Numbered from the stretch's first letter, positions 6,667 to 21,578 are shown. The stretch: 47,242 nucleotides of DNA from Myxococcales bacterium (GCA_011526095.1 WYBA01000377.1:1-47242), one strand, 5' to 3'. Notes: a model not told the origin generated them from the sequence alone. A program made the numbers and translations.

Positions 6667-7968
6667 CTACTTCCCGATGCAGAACCTCGCGAACAGCGCG
6701 TCGAGCACGTCCTCGCCGACCGAGTCGCCCGTGATCTCGGCCAGCGCCGCCAGGCCCTCGCGCAGATCGATCGCCACCAGCTCGGTCGGCAGACCTGTAT
6801 CCAGCCCGTCGCTCGCTCGCGCGACCGCAGCGGTCGCGCGAGCCAGCAGCCCACGCTGCCGTTCGGACGTCACGACGACCACGTCATCCCCCTCGTCCTC
6901 GACCCCCGCCGCGGCGAGCAGCCGTGATCGCAGCTCCGCGAGCCCCTCGCCCGTCACCGCCGACGTCGCGAGCGTGCCCGCCGCCGCCGGGTGGAGATCG
7001 CACTTGCTCTGCACCCACACCGTCCGCGCGTCGAGCTCGTCCGGTCCGACGCCGTCGACGGACACCCAGACGATCACGTCCGCCCGCGCCGCCCGCGCCG
7101 CGCCGAGCTCGAGCCCGCGTCGCTCCACCTCGTCGGGCGCGACGCGCTCACCCGCCGTGTCGATCAGCGTCACCGCCACGCCACCCCACTCCGTGCGCGC
7201 CTCGACGTAGTCGCGGGTCGTCCCCGGCTCCGGCGAGACGATCGACCGCTCGCGACCGAGCAGCGCGTTGAAAAGCGAGGACTTCCCCGCGTTCACCGGC
7301 CCGACGAGCGCGATCTCCACGCCGTCGCGCAGCGCGCGACCGAGCCGGAACGTCGCGACGAGCTCCTCGCATCCGGCGCCGATCTCTCTCGCGCGCTTCG
7401 CCACCTCGACCGCCGCGAGGTGCTCGAGATCCTCGTCGGGAAAATCGACCACGGCCTCGACCTCGGCGACGAGCCCGGTCAGCGCCGCGCGCAGCTCGGC
7501 CACGCGCATCGACAACCGCCCCTCGAGCTGGGCCTGGGCGACGCGCCAGGCGCGCTCGCTCGACGCCTCGATCACGCCCAGCAAGCCCTCCGCCTCCGCG
7601 ACGTCGAGCCGGCCCGCGTCGAGCGCGCGCCGCGTGAACTCTCCCGGCGCCGCCAGCCGCGCGCCCGCGTCGAGCACCGCGCGCAGCAGCCGCCCGGCGT
7701 TCACGACGCCGCCGTGCCCGTGCACCTCGGCCACGTCCTCGCCGGTGAACGAGCGCGGCGCGCGCATCGCGACGACGAGCACGTCGTCCAGGCGCGCGCC
7801 CGCGACGTCGCGCGCGACGCCGCGGACCAGCCGACGATCCGGCAGCGCCTCCGCCGACTTCCCTACCAGCGCGGCCGCGATCGCGACCGCGCGCTCCCCG
7901 CTGATCCGGACGATCGCCACACCGCCCGGACCTCGTGCCGTGGCGATCGCGGCGATCGTCTCGCTCAC
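6667..7968 (-). CDS. mnmE: tRNA modification GTPase MnmE
   Basis: 433 aa. With MnmG it installs the 5-carboxymethylaminomethyl group on wobble U34 of certain tRNAs. The N-terminal tetrahydrofolate-binding domain starts TIAAIATARGPGGVAIVRIS and contains FTGEDVAEVHGHGG. The GTPase domain shows VGPVNAGKSSL (G1), PGTTRDYVE (G2), DTAGE (G3) and SKCDL (G4, where NKxD is usual). The protein ends with the diagnostic FCIGK. The ATG start overlaps the khpB stop by four bases. The usual partner mnmG is not next to it. Confidence 0.95.
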   Translation of the reverse strand: MSETIAAIATARGPGGVAIVRISGERAVAIAAALVGKSAEALPDRRLVRGVARDVAGARLDDVLVVAMRAPRSFTGEDVAEVHGHGGVVNAGRLLRAVLDAGARLAAPGEFTRRALDAGRLDVAEAEGLLGVIEASSERAWRVAQAQLEGRLSMRVAELRAALTGLVAEVEAVVDFPDEDLEHLAAVEVAKRAREIGAGCEELVATFRLGRALRDGVEIALVGPVNAGKSSLFNALLGRERSIVSPEPGTTRDYVEARTEWGGVAVTLIDTAGERVAPDEVERRGLELGAARAARADVIVWVSVDGVGPDELDARTVWVQSKCDLHPAAAGTLATSAVTGEGLAELRSRLLAAAGVEDEGDDVVVVTSERQRGLLARATAAVARASDGLDTGLPTELVAIDLREGLAALAEITGDSVGEDVLDALFARFCIGK

Positions 7969-8468
7969 TCCTGCGCGGCCTCCGCCTGCACCGACGGCAC
8001 GACGAGGATGTGGCGATCGTCGCCCTCGCCCTCGCTGCGGCTCGACAGCCCGGGGATGTCCGCGATCGCCATGTGGACGATGCGCCGATCGTGCGCGGAC
8101 ATCGGCGACAGCTCGACGATCGTCTGCGTCTTGAGCGCCTTCTCGCCCATCCGCGCCGCGAGCGTCCGCAGCCGCTCGATGTGCTTGTCGCGGTACCCGC
8201 CGGCGTCGACGACGAACGGCTTGCCCTTCTCGCCGCCGCGCTCGCGGAAGATCACCTTCCCGACGAGATGCTGCAGCGCGTCAACGACCTGGCCCTTGCG
8301 GCCGATCACGACGTCCGGGTTGCTGGTCTGGATCTCGAGGACGATCTTGTCGTCCTCCTCCTTCACGTCGATGTCCGCCGTGATCCCCATCCGGTCCAGG
8401 ACTCCCATCAGGAAGTCGCAGGCCTTCTCGGTCACGTCCTCGTTCGCAGCCGCGTGCTCGTTCGTCAC
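7965..8468 (-). CDS. khpB: KH-R3H RNA-binding protein KhpB/Jag
   Basis: 167 aa. The KH domain has the GRKG loop followed by QVVDALQHLVGKVIF. The R3H domain has SPMSAHDRRIVHMAI with the Arg-x3-His signature, followed by a Ser-rich turn and RHILVVP. Known family members bind RNA and affect cell elongation and division. The N-terminal Jag_N domain found in many homologues is missing; a short stretch with EKACDFLMGVLDRMGI leads straight into the KH fold. It sits between yidC (12 bp upstream) and mnmE (4-bp overlap), the classical order. Confidence 0.93.
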   Translation of the reverse strand: MTNEHAAANEDVTEKACDFLMGVLDRMGITADIDVKEEDDKIVLEIQTSNPDVVIGRKGQVVDALQHLVGKVIFRERGGEKGKPFVVDAGGYRDKHIERLRTLAARMGEKALKTQTIVELSPMSAHDRRIVHMAIADIPGLSSRSEGEGDDRHILVVPSVQAEAAQE

Positions 8469-8480
8469 GGCATCCTCCTG

Positions 8481-10436
8481 CTAGTTCTTGCCGCGCTTGC
8501 GCTTGCCGCGGCGCTGCGCGTTGGGTCGCTTGTTCGTCGGCGCCGGGCCGCTCTTGGCCGGTGACGGCCGCGCGGCCGCCTCGTCAGCGTCGTTGCCGTC
8601 GTCGTCACCGCCGTCGTCGTCACCGCCGCCGTCGTCGTCACCGCCGTCGTCGTCCGCCTCGCGCGACTCGACGTCGATCACGGGCTTCGCCTTCGGCGCA
8701 TCCGCGTCGCGCTCGTCGCGCTTGCGCGCCTGCTCGCGCGGGCTCGCGCCCTTCGCCGCCGCGGCCGACGCGGCCGGCTTCTTCGTCGGCAGCGGCGCCT
8801 TCGCCGAGCGGTCGAAGTGCTTCATGTACAGCGAGTGCAGGATCGACAGGATCGTGTTCGTGAGGATGTAGATCGTCAGGCCCGCCGGGAAGAAGAACGA
8901 CATCACGCCGAACATCAGCGGCAGCCCGTACATCAGGATCTTCTGCTGCATGCTGTCCAGCGTCGCGGGTGTGATCCGCGACTGCAGGAACATCAGGCCC
9001 ATCAGGGCGATCGGCAGGATGTGGTACGGGTCCGTCGCCGTGAGGTCGTCGATCCAGCCCGGGATCGCCGGCGACAGGTAGAGCTCGCCGACCGTCGACA
9101 GCATCCGGTACAGCGCGAGCCAGATCGGCATCTGCAGGAGCATCGGCAGGCACCCGGCGAGCGGGTTCACGCCGTGGGTCTTGTACAGCCCCATCATCTC
9201 CTGCTGGATCTTCTGCTTGTCGTCGCCGTACTTGGCCTGCAGCTCCTTCATCTGCGGCGCGAGGGCGGCCATCGCCTTCATCGACCGCATCGACTTCGTC
9301 GTCCAGTACAGCGTCGCGAGCTTGACGAGGAACGTCAGCAGGATGATCGAGATCGCCCAGTTGTTCGTGAACGTCTGGAACCACAGCAGCAGCGACGACA
9401 GCGGCCGGGCGATGAACGAGAACCAGCCCATGTCGATCGTGTCGGCCAGGCCGGTCGAGAACCCCGCCACCGAGTCTGCGTTCTCGAGCTGGCTGAGGTA
9501 GCGCGGGCCGATGTACGCGACGACCTCCTTCTTCGTCGCCGGCTCGCCCTTGCGCAGCGTCGCGACCTGAAACACCAGGTCCACCTCCATCCCGCCCGGG
9601 AGGTCCTCGAGCGGGTAGGCGTTGCACTGCATGTTCTCGCGCGTGGCGTCGCGCGGGATCACCGCGAGCAGCAGGTACGGATGGAAGAACCCGGCGTAGC
9701 GGACGGTGCCGCCGCGCTCGCGCGGCCCGTTCGCGTGGAGCGACTTCGCGCTCATCCCCGACAGGCTGCCGTTGAGGTGACAGGTCGCGCGATGCTGCCG
9801 CTCCGCCTGGCCCGTGCCGCCGCCGACCGGCGCCTTGGGGTCCTGCGCCCCGACCAGCACCATCGCGAGGCGCTGCTTGAGCTCGCCGTCGGCGAGGCTC
9901 CGCATCTCGACCGCGAGGTCGAGCATGTACGCGTCCGGGTGGATCGTGAACGTCTTGACGATCTCGATCAGCGCGCTGCGGTAGGTGAACCGCAGCACGT
10001 TCGGCCCCGACTGCTCCGCCTCCCACACCGCGTCTGCCGGCAGCACGACCGTCGAGTCGATGAAGTTGACCGACAGCGCGCCGCGCGTCGGGTCGGCGAT
10101 CATCTCGCCCTTCAGCCAGTCGCGCGCCCACTTCTTCTCGGTGAGCCGCCACGACACCAGCCGCGCGCCCTTGCTCGAGAACGTCGCGACGAAGTTCGGG
10201 TACTTCAGCTCGAACGTCTGCTCCGTCGCAGCGGTGATCGGTGGCGCGACGTTGGTCGCGCCGCCCTCCGGGCCCATCGACGGCGCGCCGGCCGGGCTCT
10301 GCCAGCTCGGCTTCTCGACCTCGGCCGCGGGCGGCCGCGGTTTCGGCTTCTCCGGCGGGAACAGCACGTTCCACAGCAGCAGGATGCCGAGCGCGAGCGT
10401 CACGGCGAGGATGAGGCGCTTGCCTTGTCCTTCCAT
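8481..10436 (-). CDS. yidC: Membrane protein insertase YidC with acidic-basic C-terminal tail
   Basis: 651 aa. It inserts and folds inner-membrane proteins, alone or with Sec. TM1 is ILAVTLALGILLLWNVLFPP near residues 10-29; a large periplasmic domain follows; the conserved core begins around NWAISIILLTFLVKLATLYW and continues through MKELQAKYGDDKQKIQQEM, NPLAGCLPMLLQMPIW and a final TM near GLPLMFGVMSFFFPAGLTIY. After the last TM comes a long tail: Ala/Lys-rich, then Asp-Gly-rich (DDDGGDDDGN type) and finally strongly basic (QRRGKRKRGKN). Basic YidC tails in other bacteria contact ribosomes; the Asp-Gly block is unusual. Its ATG abuts the yidD stop with no gap. Confidence 0.95.
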   Translation of the reverse strand: MEGQGKRLILAVTLALGILLLWNVLFPPEKPKPRPPAAEVEKPSWQSPAGAPSMGPEGGATNVAPPITAATEQTFELKYPNFVATFSSKGARLVSWRLTEKKWARDWLKGEMIADPTRGALSVNFIDSTVVLPADAVWEAEQSGPNVLRFTYRSALIEIVKTFTIHPDAYMLDLAVEMRSLADGELKQRLAMVLVGAQDPKAPVGGGTGQAERQHRATCHLNGSLSGMSAKSLHANGPRERGGTVRYAGFFHPYLLLAVIPRDATRENMQCNAYPLEDLPGGMEVDLVFQVATLRKGEPATKKEVVAYIGPRYLSQLENADSVAGFSTGLADTIDMGWFSFIARPLSSLLLWFQTFTNNWAISIILLTFLVKLATLYWTTKSMRSMKAMAALAPQMKELQAKYGDDKQKIQQEMMGLYKTHGVNPLAGCLPMLLQMPIWLALYRMLSTVGELYLSPAIPGWIDDLTATDPYHILPIALMGLMFLQSRITPATLDSMQQKILMYGLPLMFGVMSFFFPAGLTIYILTNTILSILHSLYMKHFDRSAKAPLPTKKPAASAAAAKGASPREQARKRDERDADAPKAKPVIDVESREADDDGGDDDGGGDDDGGDDDGNDADEAAARPSPAKSGPAPTNKRPNAQRRGKRKRGKN

Positions 10437-10709
10437 CTAGGGTGCCTCTCTGGTGACCGCGTGGGCCGCCGCATGATCGTGGGCGCACGCGCGCCGATCG
10501 ACCGGGTCGTAGCCGCCGCGGAACAGCGGGTTGCAGCGCAGGATCCGGCCGATCGCCTTGAGCGTCCCGACCACCGGGCCGCGCTTCTCGATCGCCGCGA
10601 TCGCGTACTCCGAGCACGTCGGCAGGTACCGACACGTCGGGGCGCCCTTGAGGGGCGACAGCCAGCGCCGGTACCAGCGAATCGGCGCGAGGAGCAGCCG
10701 GCTCAGCAT
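10437..10709 (-). CDS. yidD: Membrane protein insertion efficiency factor YidD
   Basis: 90 aa from the ATG giving MLSRLLLAPIRWYRRWLSPL, the typical amphipathic start. The family signature CRYLPTCSEYAIAAIEKRG follows, then GRILRCNPLFRGGYDPV. Homologues assist YidC-dependent insertion at the inner membrane. The C-terminus is short and His/Ala-rich. The gene overlaps the 3' end of rnpA by 7 bp and abuts yidC, matching the order seen in most bacteria. The frame remains open upstream, but the extra residues are only the rnpA shadow. Confidence 0.93.
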   Translation of the reverse strand: MLSRLLLAPIRWYRRWLSPLKGAPTCRYLPTCSEYAIAAIEKRGPVVGTLKAIGRILRCNPLFRGGYDPVDRRACAHDHAAAHAVTREAP

Positions 10710-11074
10710 CGCACCGCCGCGACGCGGGCCGCGATCCGCTCGAGATCCGCCGCGACGTCGGCGAGCGCGCGGAGCTCCGCCGCGGCTTCCTTCGCGATGA
10801 TCACGACGTCGCGCCCGGCGGGAACCCAGCCGTGCAGCCGCAGCCATTCGCGCACGAGGCGCTTGATACGATTCCGGGTCACGGCGTTTCCGACGCGCTT
10901 GGTGACCGTGATGCCGAGGCGACCCGTCGCCTGCCCGGTCAGCTCCGAGGGAGATACCAGGGCGAGGAAGGCCCGCCCGTGGATCTTGGTCCCCGAACGT
11001 TGGATCGCGACGAAGTCCAGCCGGCGTCGCAGTCGCATCGCCTTCGTGAGCCGGCGGCTGCGCTGCGACTCCAC
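10703..11074 (-). CDS. rnpA: Ribonuclease P protein component
   Basis: 123 aa. The protein subunit of RNase P, which matures tRNA 5' ends with the catalytic RNA. The basic signature RVGNAVTRNRIKRLVREW is present, preceded by RLRRRLDFVAIQRSGTKIHG and GRLGITVTK. Five bp separate it from the rpmH stop, and the next gene yidD overlaps its end. The RNase P RNA gene is not in the window. Confidence 0.94.
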   Translation of the reverse strand: MESQRSRRLTKAMRLRRRLDFVAIQRSGTKIHGRAFLALVSPSELTGQATGRLGITVTKRVGNAVTRNRIKRLVREWLRLHGWVPAGRDVVIIAKEAAAELRALADVAADLERIAARVAAVRC

Positions 11075-11079
11075 GCGGA

Positions 11080-11229
11080 CTACTTCTTCGCGATCGTCAC
11101 AGCGATGCGCTTACGGCCCTTCGCGCGACGGCGACGCAGGACCTCGCGGCCGCCACGGGTCTTCTTGCGCGCGCGGAAGCCATGGGTGCGCTTGCGGCTC
11201 TTGTTGTGCGGCTGGTAGGTACGCTTCAC
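11080..11229 (-). CDS. rpmH: 50S ribosomal protein L34
   Basis: 49 aa from GTG at 11229. The reading is KRTYQPHNKSRKRTHGF, then RARKKTRGGREVLRRRR and AKGRKRIAVTIAKK, the standard L34 pattern. First gene of the leftward rpmH-rnpA-yidD-yidC-khpB-mnmE-bioF-bioD run, with a recognisable sigma-70-type promoter 34 bp upstream (11263-11291). Confidence 0.97.
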   Translation of the reverse strand: MKRTYQPHNKSRKRTHGFRARKKTRGGREVLRRRRAKGRKRIAVTIAKK

Positions 11230-11721
11230 GGCACTGGCTCCAGGGGTCGAACGGGACGCAGATCGATACTCGCGACGGTCTGGGGTGTCAAGGACGCGAC
11301 GCGAGTTCCCCCCGATTTCGGAGCAATCTCTTTCGCCTCCTCGCCGTCATCCACAGCCGGCCACTCCCGCGACGAGATCGTCGCGCGGGAGCGAAGGCGC
11401 CACGCCGACTTCGGAGATCGTCCCGCGATCGCCCTTGCCGTGTGAATTCGCGCTCTGCTAAGGAGCAACCTCACCTGTCACACGCGTGCGCCGCCGACGG
11501 CGGAACGACGCCAGGTACCGAGGGGCGACGAAGGGGGGGACCCGATCCGGAGGATCCTGTGGATTTCCTCTGGAAAGGCACTCCTTTGCCCTGTGGATGG
11601 ACTCTGCCAAGCACCCTGCACCACAAATGAAATTCCACGTTGTTCACATTTCATCCAGAGCGCTGTGGACACTTCCGCAGGAGCGCGCCCAGCGCTCCCG
11701 GACGGCGACGGGAGGTCGTGG
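11230..11721. other. rpmH-dnaA intergenic region: primary oriC candidate
   Basis: 490 bp with no gene, at the point where transcription switches from leftward to rightward. DnaA-box-like 9-mers occur at 11347-11355 (TCATCCACA, one mismatch to TTATCCACA), and on the opposite strand at 11558-11566 (TGTGGATTT), 11592-11600 (TGTGGATGG) and 11664-11672 (TGTGGACAC). The stretch 11626-11656 (ATGAAATTCCACGTTGTTCA and flanks) is much less GC-rich than its surroundings and could be the unwinding element. The rpmH promoter occupies one end; a dnaA promoter must be here but was not resolved. Confidence 0.6.
11263..11291 (-). promoter_or_regulatory. Sigma-70-type promoter of rpmH
   Basis: On the minus strand there is a perfect -35 TTGACA (11286-11291), a 17-bp spacer and a -10 TATCGA (11263-11268), with rpmH starting 34 bp downstream. 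It likely drives the whole leftward core operon. Confidence 0.75.
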
Positions 11722-13203
<1,482 letters not shown>

Positions 13204-13487
13204 CGGCGTCGGCCCCCCGTGGTATTCGGCCTCTGGTCCCTGTGGACAGCTCTGTCGCCAACGCTGTGCGCAGCCCTGTCGACGGCGTGAGGATGGATCT
13301 CCCCCCCCCGAACCATCCTCTCCCGCCAACAGCGCCACGCCCCCGCTGGTCATCAGGCCCCGCGCCGCAGATGCTCGGTGATCTCGCTCGGTTGTCGTCG
13401 TTGCCCACACCATCCACAGACCTGATCTCTACTACCAAGATCTAAATCTAATCTCTTCTCAGAGATCCAGATCCGCACGAGGGCACC
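13204..13487 (+). other. dnaA-dnaN intergenic region: secondary oriC/promoter candidate
   Basis: No gene in 284 bp. DnaA-box-like sequences are at 13241-13249 (TGTGGACAG) and 13410-13418 (CCATCCACA). They are followed at 13421-13466 by an unusually AT-rich run (context ACCAAGATCTAAATCTAATC) in an otherwise very GC-rich region. This may be a DNA unwinding element, or simply the dnaN promoter region; no clear -35/-10 pair was found. Confidence 0.5.
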
Positions 13488-14585
13488 ATGGAGTTTCGCA
13501 TCCAGAAGGCTGAGTTCGTCAGGGGCCTCCGCCTCGCGCAGAGCATCGCCGACCGCAAGAGCACGATGCCGATGCTCGCGAACGTGCTGCTGCGAACCGT
13601 CGGCAAGAGCAAGCTCCTGGTCGCCGCGACGGACCTCAACGTCTCGCTGAGCGCGGAGCTCAAGTCGACGAACGCGACCGAGGGCGGGCTCACGGTCAAC
13701 GCCAAGTCGCTGCACGACATCGTGACCTCGCTGCCCGGCGACGAGGTGACCATCAAGCGCGCCGACAACGGCTGGGCGGAGATCCGCGCCGGCAAGGTGA
13801 ACTACCGCGTCGTCGGCATGCCCGACCGCGACTTCCCCAAGGTCCCGGACCACCGCGAGGCGCCGTTCGCCGAGGTCCCGGCGATCACCCTGCGCGAGAT
13901 GATCGACCGCACCCTGTTCTCGGTCTGCAACGACGAGACGCGGTTCCACCTCAACGGCGTGCTGTTCGAGAGCAACGGCGCCAAGGCGAAGATGATCTCG
14001 ACCGACGGCCACCGCCTGTCGAAGGTCGAGCGCGCCCTGCCCGGCGGGCCGCAGCTCACCGCGGGCGTCATCGTCCCCAAGAAGGGCGTGCTGGAGATCA
14101 AGCGCGTCCTCGACGGCGCGACGACCTGCCGGCTCGCGGTCAAGACGCCGTACGTGTTCCTCGCCGCGGACGACCTCGTCCTCGCGGTGAAGCTCATCGA
14201 CGCCCAGTTCCCGCCGTACGAGCAGGTCATCCCCAAGGACCACAAGCGCTCGCTCGTCGTCGACCGCCACCTGCTCATCGACGCGCTCAAGCGCGCCCAG
14301 CTCATGTCGAGCGAGACGCGCGGCGTGAAGTTCGCGATGGAGGGCGGCAAGCTCACGATCGCGAGCGACAACCCGGACGTCGGCGAGGTCCGCGAGGAGC
14401 TCGAGGCCGACTTCTCCGGCGAGGCGATGTCGATCGGCTTCAACCCCAAGTACGTCATCGAGCTGCTCGGCCAGATGGTCTCCGACCAGGTGAACCTCAA
14501 CCTCGGCGGCGAGCTCGACCCGGGCCTGTTCAAGCCGCTCGGCGCCGACGACTACGCCGGCGTCGTCATGCCGATGCGCATCTGA
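13488..14585 (+). CDS. dnaN: DNA polymerase III sliding clamp (beta subunit)
   Basis: 365 aa, the usual clamp length. N-terminal MEFRIQKAEFVRGLRLAQSI and TMPMLANVLLRT match the first clamp domain. Domain 2 includes FHLNGVLFESNG and MISTDGHRLSKVE. The C-terminus GVVMPMRI is the conserved end that lines the partner-binding pocket. It forms a ring dimer holding polymerase III on DNA. Start ATG 13488 is preceded by a GAGGGC Shine-Dalgarno-like stretch. recF begins 13 bp after the stop, so the two are almost certainly cotranscribed. Confidence 0.97.
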   Translation: MEFRIQKAEFVRGLRLAQSIADRKSTMPMLANVLLRTVGKSKLLVAATDLNVSLSAELKSTNATEGGLTVNAKSLHDIVTSLPGDEVTIKRADNGWAEIRAGKVNYRVVGMPDRDFPKVPDHREAPFAEVPAITLREMIDRTLFSVCNDETRFHLNGVLFESNGAKAKMISTDGHRLSKVERALPGGPQLTAGVIVPKKGVLEIKRVLDGATTCRLAVKTPYVFLAADDLVLAVKLIDAQFPPYEQVIPKDHKRSLVVDRHLLIDALKRAQLMSSETRGVKFAMEGGKLTIASDNPDVGEVREELEADFSGEAMSIGFNPKYVIELLGQMVSDQVNLNLGGELDPGLFKPLGADDYAGVVMPMRI

Positions 14586-14598
14586 GAGCGCGGCCGGC

Positions 14599-15720
<1,122 letters not shown>

Positions 15721-15810
15721 TTGGTTGCGTCACGAAATCGGGTGACCAAACCCCTTCTTCCGCCCCTGTGGATGTGCTACCAACGGCACCTCATCGAGGT
15801 ACCCCGGTAG

Positions 15811-18288
<2,478 letters not shown>

Positions 18289-18330
18289 CTCTGACTGTCC
18301 CGCACGCACTCACCTCGGGGGGATCGATCC

Positions 18331-19332
18331 ATGACGACGTACCGCAGCCGCATCCTCGGCCTCGGTGCCTACGTGCCGCCGCGCGTGGTCACCAACCACG
18401 AGCTCGCCACGCTGATGGAGACCACCCACGAGTGGATCGTCGAGCGCACCGGGATCGAGGAGCGCCGGTGGGTGGACGAAGGGGAGGGCGGGGCAGAGAT
18501 GGCCGCGAAGGCCTCGCGCGAGGCGATCGAGCGCGCCGGCCTGCAGCCGACCGACATCGACCTCATCATCTACGCGACGCTGTCGCCGGACCACAACTTC
18601 CCCGGCTCGGCGGTGTTCACCCAGCGGTTGCTCGGGCTCAAGGAGATCCCGTGCCTCGACATCCGCCAGCAGTGCACGGGCTTCCTCTACGGCCTGTCGA
18701 TCGCCGACGCGTTCATCCGCACCGGCCAGTACAAGCACGTCCTGCTGATCGGCTCCGAGGTCCACTCCACCGGGCTCGACCTGACGACGCGAGGGCGTGA
18801 CGTCTCGGTGCTGTTCGGCGACGGCGCGGGCGCCGCGGTCATCGGCCGCGCCACCGACGAGGCGCACGTGGTGCTGTCGACGCACCTGCACGCCGACGGC
18901 GCGGACGCGGAGATCCTGTGGACGGACCGCCCCGGCAGCCGCCACCACCCGCGGATCACCGCGGCCGACCTCGAGGCCGGCGCGCACTATCCGAAGATGG
19001 AGGGCCGCAAGGTCTTCAAGCACGCGGTCACGCGCATGCCGCAGGTGATGATGGAGGGGATGATCGTCAACGGGCTCAAGCTCGACGACATCGACATGCT
19101 CATCCCTCACCAGGCGAACCTGCGGATCAACCAGATGGTCGCGAGGATGATCGGCCTGCCCGAGGACCGGATGCACAACAACATCCAGAAGTACGGCAAC
19201 ACCACGGCGGCCTCGATCCCGCTGTGCATGCACGAGGCCGTGCAGCTCGGGAAGATCCAGCCGGGGAACCTCGTGTGCCTGGTCGCGTTCGGCGCCGGGC
19301 TCACCTGGGCGTCGGTGTTCCTGCGCTACTGA
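18331..19332 (+). CDS. fabH: Beta-ketoacyl-ACP synthase III
   Basis: 333 aa. Catalyses the first condensation of fatty-acid synthesis (acyl-CoA plus malonyl-ACP). The thiolase-fold triad is intact: Cys115 in DIRQQCTGFLYG, His260 in IPHQANLRI and Asn290 in GNTTAASIPLC. The N-terminal ILGLGAYVPPRVVTN and WIVERTGIEERR are typical. A GGGGGG stretch upstream may serve as the ribosome binding site. It follows gyrB by 42 bp and is not in a fab cluster, so it could also be a KASIII-like enzyme of specialised lipid or polyketide metabolism; the primary-metabolism role is the default. Confidence 0.9.
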   Translation: MTTYRSRILGLGAYVPPRVVTNHELATLMETTHEWIVERTGIEERRWVDEGEGGAEMAAKASREAIERAGLQPTDIDLIIYATLSPDHNFPGSAVFTQRLLGLKEIPCLDIRQQCTGFLYGLSIADAFIRTGQYKHVLLIGSEVHSTGLDLTTRGRDVSVLFGDGAGAAVIGRATDEAHVVLSTHLHADGADAEILWTDRPGSRHHPRITAADLEAGAHYPKMEGRKVFKHAVTRMPQVMMEGMIVNGLKLDDIDMLIPHQANLRINQMVARMIGLPEDRMHNNIQKYGNTTAASIPLCMHEAVQLGKIQPGNLVCLVAFGAGLTWASVFLRY

Positions 19333-19397
19333 GCGGGAACGCGCGCGCCTCGATCAGGCTGCTCGTCGCAGCCAGCTTGCTCGCCCGGAGACGGGCT

Positions 19398-19424
19398 CGC
19401 GGCGCCTGAACGGAGGGCGCCGCG
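19398..19424. terminator. Hairpin between convergent fabH and cdnL
   Basis: Perfect 9-bp stem CGCGGCGCC / GGCGCCGCG around a 9-base loop (TGAACGGAG). It lies between the stops of fabH (+) and cdnL (-), so it could act in both directions. No T-run follows, which is common in very GC-rich genomes. Confidence 0.55.
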
Positions 19425-19430
19425 CTCGGC

Positions 19431-19931
19431 TCAGGCCGCGGCCTGGGCGAAGATCGCGTCGACCTCGGCGCCGACCTTGTCCTCGGTGACGCCCTTGGCC
19501 AGCGCGAGCTCGCGGATCAGCAGCGACCGCGCGGTGTCGAGCATGCGGCGCTCGCCGAACGACAGGTCCTTGCTCATCCGCAGCACGGACAGATCGCGCA
19601 TGACCTCGGCGATCTCGAACACGCTGCCCGTCTTGATCTTCTCCATGTACTCGCGGTAGCGCCGGTTCCACGTCTGCGTGTCACGCGGGACATCGCGAGA
19701 CTTGAGGATCGCGTACACCTCTTTGACCTGCTTGCCGTTGATCAGCTCGCGCAGCCCGACGGTGCCGGCGTTGTTGACCGGCACCATGATCTTCAGGCCG
19801 GTCTCCAGGATCTTGAGGATATACACGCTGGTGGAGGAGCCACCGATGTCGCGCTTCTCGAGCGACACCACCTCGGCCACGCCATGCACGGGGTACACGG
19901 CCTTGTCGCCGATCTGGAATTGCTGCCTCAA
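19431..19931 (-). CDS. cdnL: CarD/CdnL-type RNA polymerase-binding regulator
   Basis: 166 aa, essentially the length of Myxococcus CdnL. N-terminal RNAP-interaction (Tudor-like) domain: FQIGDKAVYPVHGVAEVV and later TGLKIMVPVNNAGTVGLREL. Helical C-terminal domain with the conserved WNRRYREYMEKIKTG and LSFGERRMLDTARSLLIREL. Such proteins stabilise open complexes at rRNA and other promoters. The start is TTG 19931, with GAGAGG upstream at good spacing. It has its own clear promoter (19968-19996). It lacks the AT-hook HMGA tail of myxobacterial CarD, hence CdnL rather than CarD proper. Confidence 0.92.
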   Translation of the reverse strand: MRQQFQIGDKAVYPVHGVAEVVSLEKRDIGGSSTSVYILKILETGLKIMVPVNNAGTVGLRELINGKQVKEVYAILKSRDVPRDTQTWNRRYREYMEKIKTGSVFEIAEVMRDLSVLRMSKDLSFGERRMLDTARSLLIRELALAKGVTEDKVGAEVDAIFAQAAA

Positions 19932-19967
19932 AGGGGACCTCTCGGGGGGCGGAAAACTGGCAGCCGT

Positions 19968-19996
19968 ACTCTACCAGCCGCCCCCCGGTCTGTCAA
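19968..19996 (-). promoter_or_regulatory. Sigma-70-type promoter of cdnL
   Basis: On the minus strand: -35 TTGACA (19991-19996), 17-bp spacer, -10 TAGAGT (19968-19973). It ends 36 bp before the TTG start. The -10 TAGAGT also appears at the tal promoter. Confidence 0.75.
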
Positions 19997-20066
19997 ACCG
20001 GCGAATCGACTCAACTCGCTGAAATCACAGCAAGAACGCCCCGGTCAGGCGTGTCGGGCGCCGCCG

Positions 20067-21578
<1,512 letters not shown>

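Noticed and set aside
10710..10847. N-terminal extension of YidD in the longer open frame
   Set aside because: The extra residues overlap rnpA and are Arg/Gly-rich; the family begins at MLSRLLLAPIRWY.
8817..11630. 937-codon plus-strand frame opposite yidC-rnpA
   Set aside because: Shadow of well-supported leftward genes; composition is Arg/His/Leu/Gln-rich with no domain.
11632..11650. ATTCCACGTTGTTCAC upstream of dnaA as parS
   Set aside because: The right half does not mirror the left; it is more likely part of the AT-richer origin segment.
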